This document shows, piece after piece, positions 30,298-30,468 of a DNA stretch of 30,468 bases. Position 1 is the stretch's first letter; the number at the start of each line of letters is the position of its first letter. Position numbers and translations under genes: made by a program. Source of the DNA: Hypsibius dujardini (Eukaryota > Tardigrada > Eutardigrada > Parachela > Hypsibiidae); contig LRSR01007965.1 in the NCBI GenBank assembly GCA_001579985.1, forward strand, positions 1-30,468. The letters run 5' to 3'. Below the pieces are notes generated by a model, which ran no database searches, was not told the origin of the DNA, and saw nothing but the letters and a program-made list of their open reading frames with translations.

Positions 30298-30468
30298 GTA
30301 AGTTAACAAGTTTTGTAAGTTTTATCAAAGTGTCTAAACGGTGTTTTTAAAATATACATTTTAATTATTATAAGTGTAAGTTTTTATTACTAGAATAATA
30401 TTGCTACTGCTAACGTCCTATTGAATTTTATTACTAAAATTATTAAAATTAATGAATTATTGAGTTAT

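Noticed and set aside
1-30468. tRNA genes, rRNA, CRISPR arrays, bacterial-type operons, viral or retroelement polymerase genes
   Set aside because: Searched by eye for B-box-like GGTTCRANNCC with a cloverleaf, spaced identical repeats, and reverse transcriptase or integrase motifs; none was convincing.

Overview
This is nuclear DNA from an invertebrate animal. Four recognisable animal genes are split by GT-AG spliceosomal introns with conserved protein signatures on both sides of each junction. Introns are short to moderate (about 70 to 1,460 bases). The intervening DNA is full of tetranucleotide microsatellites and small inverted-repeat elements. The gene content does not fix the phylum; a lophotrochozoan or similar invertebrate is only a guess.

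Layout, left to right. Bases 1-500 hold the 3' end of an unrecognised single-pass membrane protein; its last residues and stop lie in a 201-bp inverted-repeat element. Bases 500-8400 are gene-poor: microsatellites, an ~800-bp foldback, a ~72-bp minisatellite, a hAT-type MITE with an 8-bp target duplication, and other inverted-repeat elements. Bases 8550-9598 look like a small type I membrane protein with one EGF domain, whose reading frame breaks at a run of five G. Bases 9945-14423 hold a complete aromatic L-amino-acid decarboxylase gene (DDC/AADC, 483 aa, nine coding exons, one GC-AG intron). Bases 14424-19000 hold repeats, a possible small membrane-protein gene on the minus strand, and two MITEs. 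Bases 19375-21530 hold a C/EBP-family bZIP gene whose DNA-contacting core is on a 24-nt in-frame microexon; its 3' UTR probably runs to about 23,100. Bases 23442-26712 (minus) hold the complete mitochondrial ribosomal protein mL38 gene (MRPL38, 432 aa, eight exons). Bases 27493-30297 (plus) hold seven exons of IWS1/Spn1, running off the right edge.

C/EBP and MRPL38 are convergent (tail to tail). MRPL38 and IWS1 are divergent, sharing a ~780-bp interval into which a 277-bp MITE has inserted; a second copy of that MITE lies ~1.3 kb upstream of the C/EBP start codon. The genes serve different processes (monoamine synthesis, transcription, mitochondrial translation, transcription elongation) and are not a pathway cluster. 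The most interesting item is the C/EBP microexon: skipping it keeps the frame and would remove exactly the DNA-recognition residues while sparing the zipper. No tRNA, rRNA, CRISPR array or autonomous transposon was seen.
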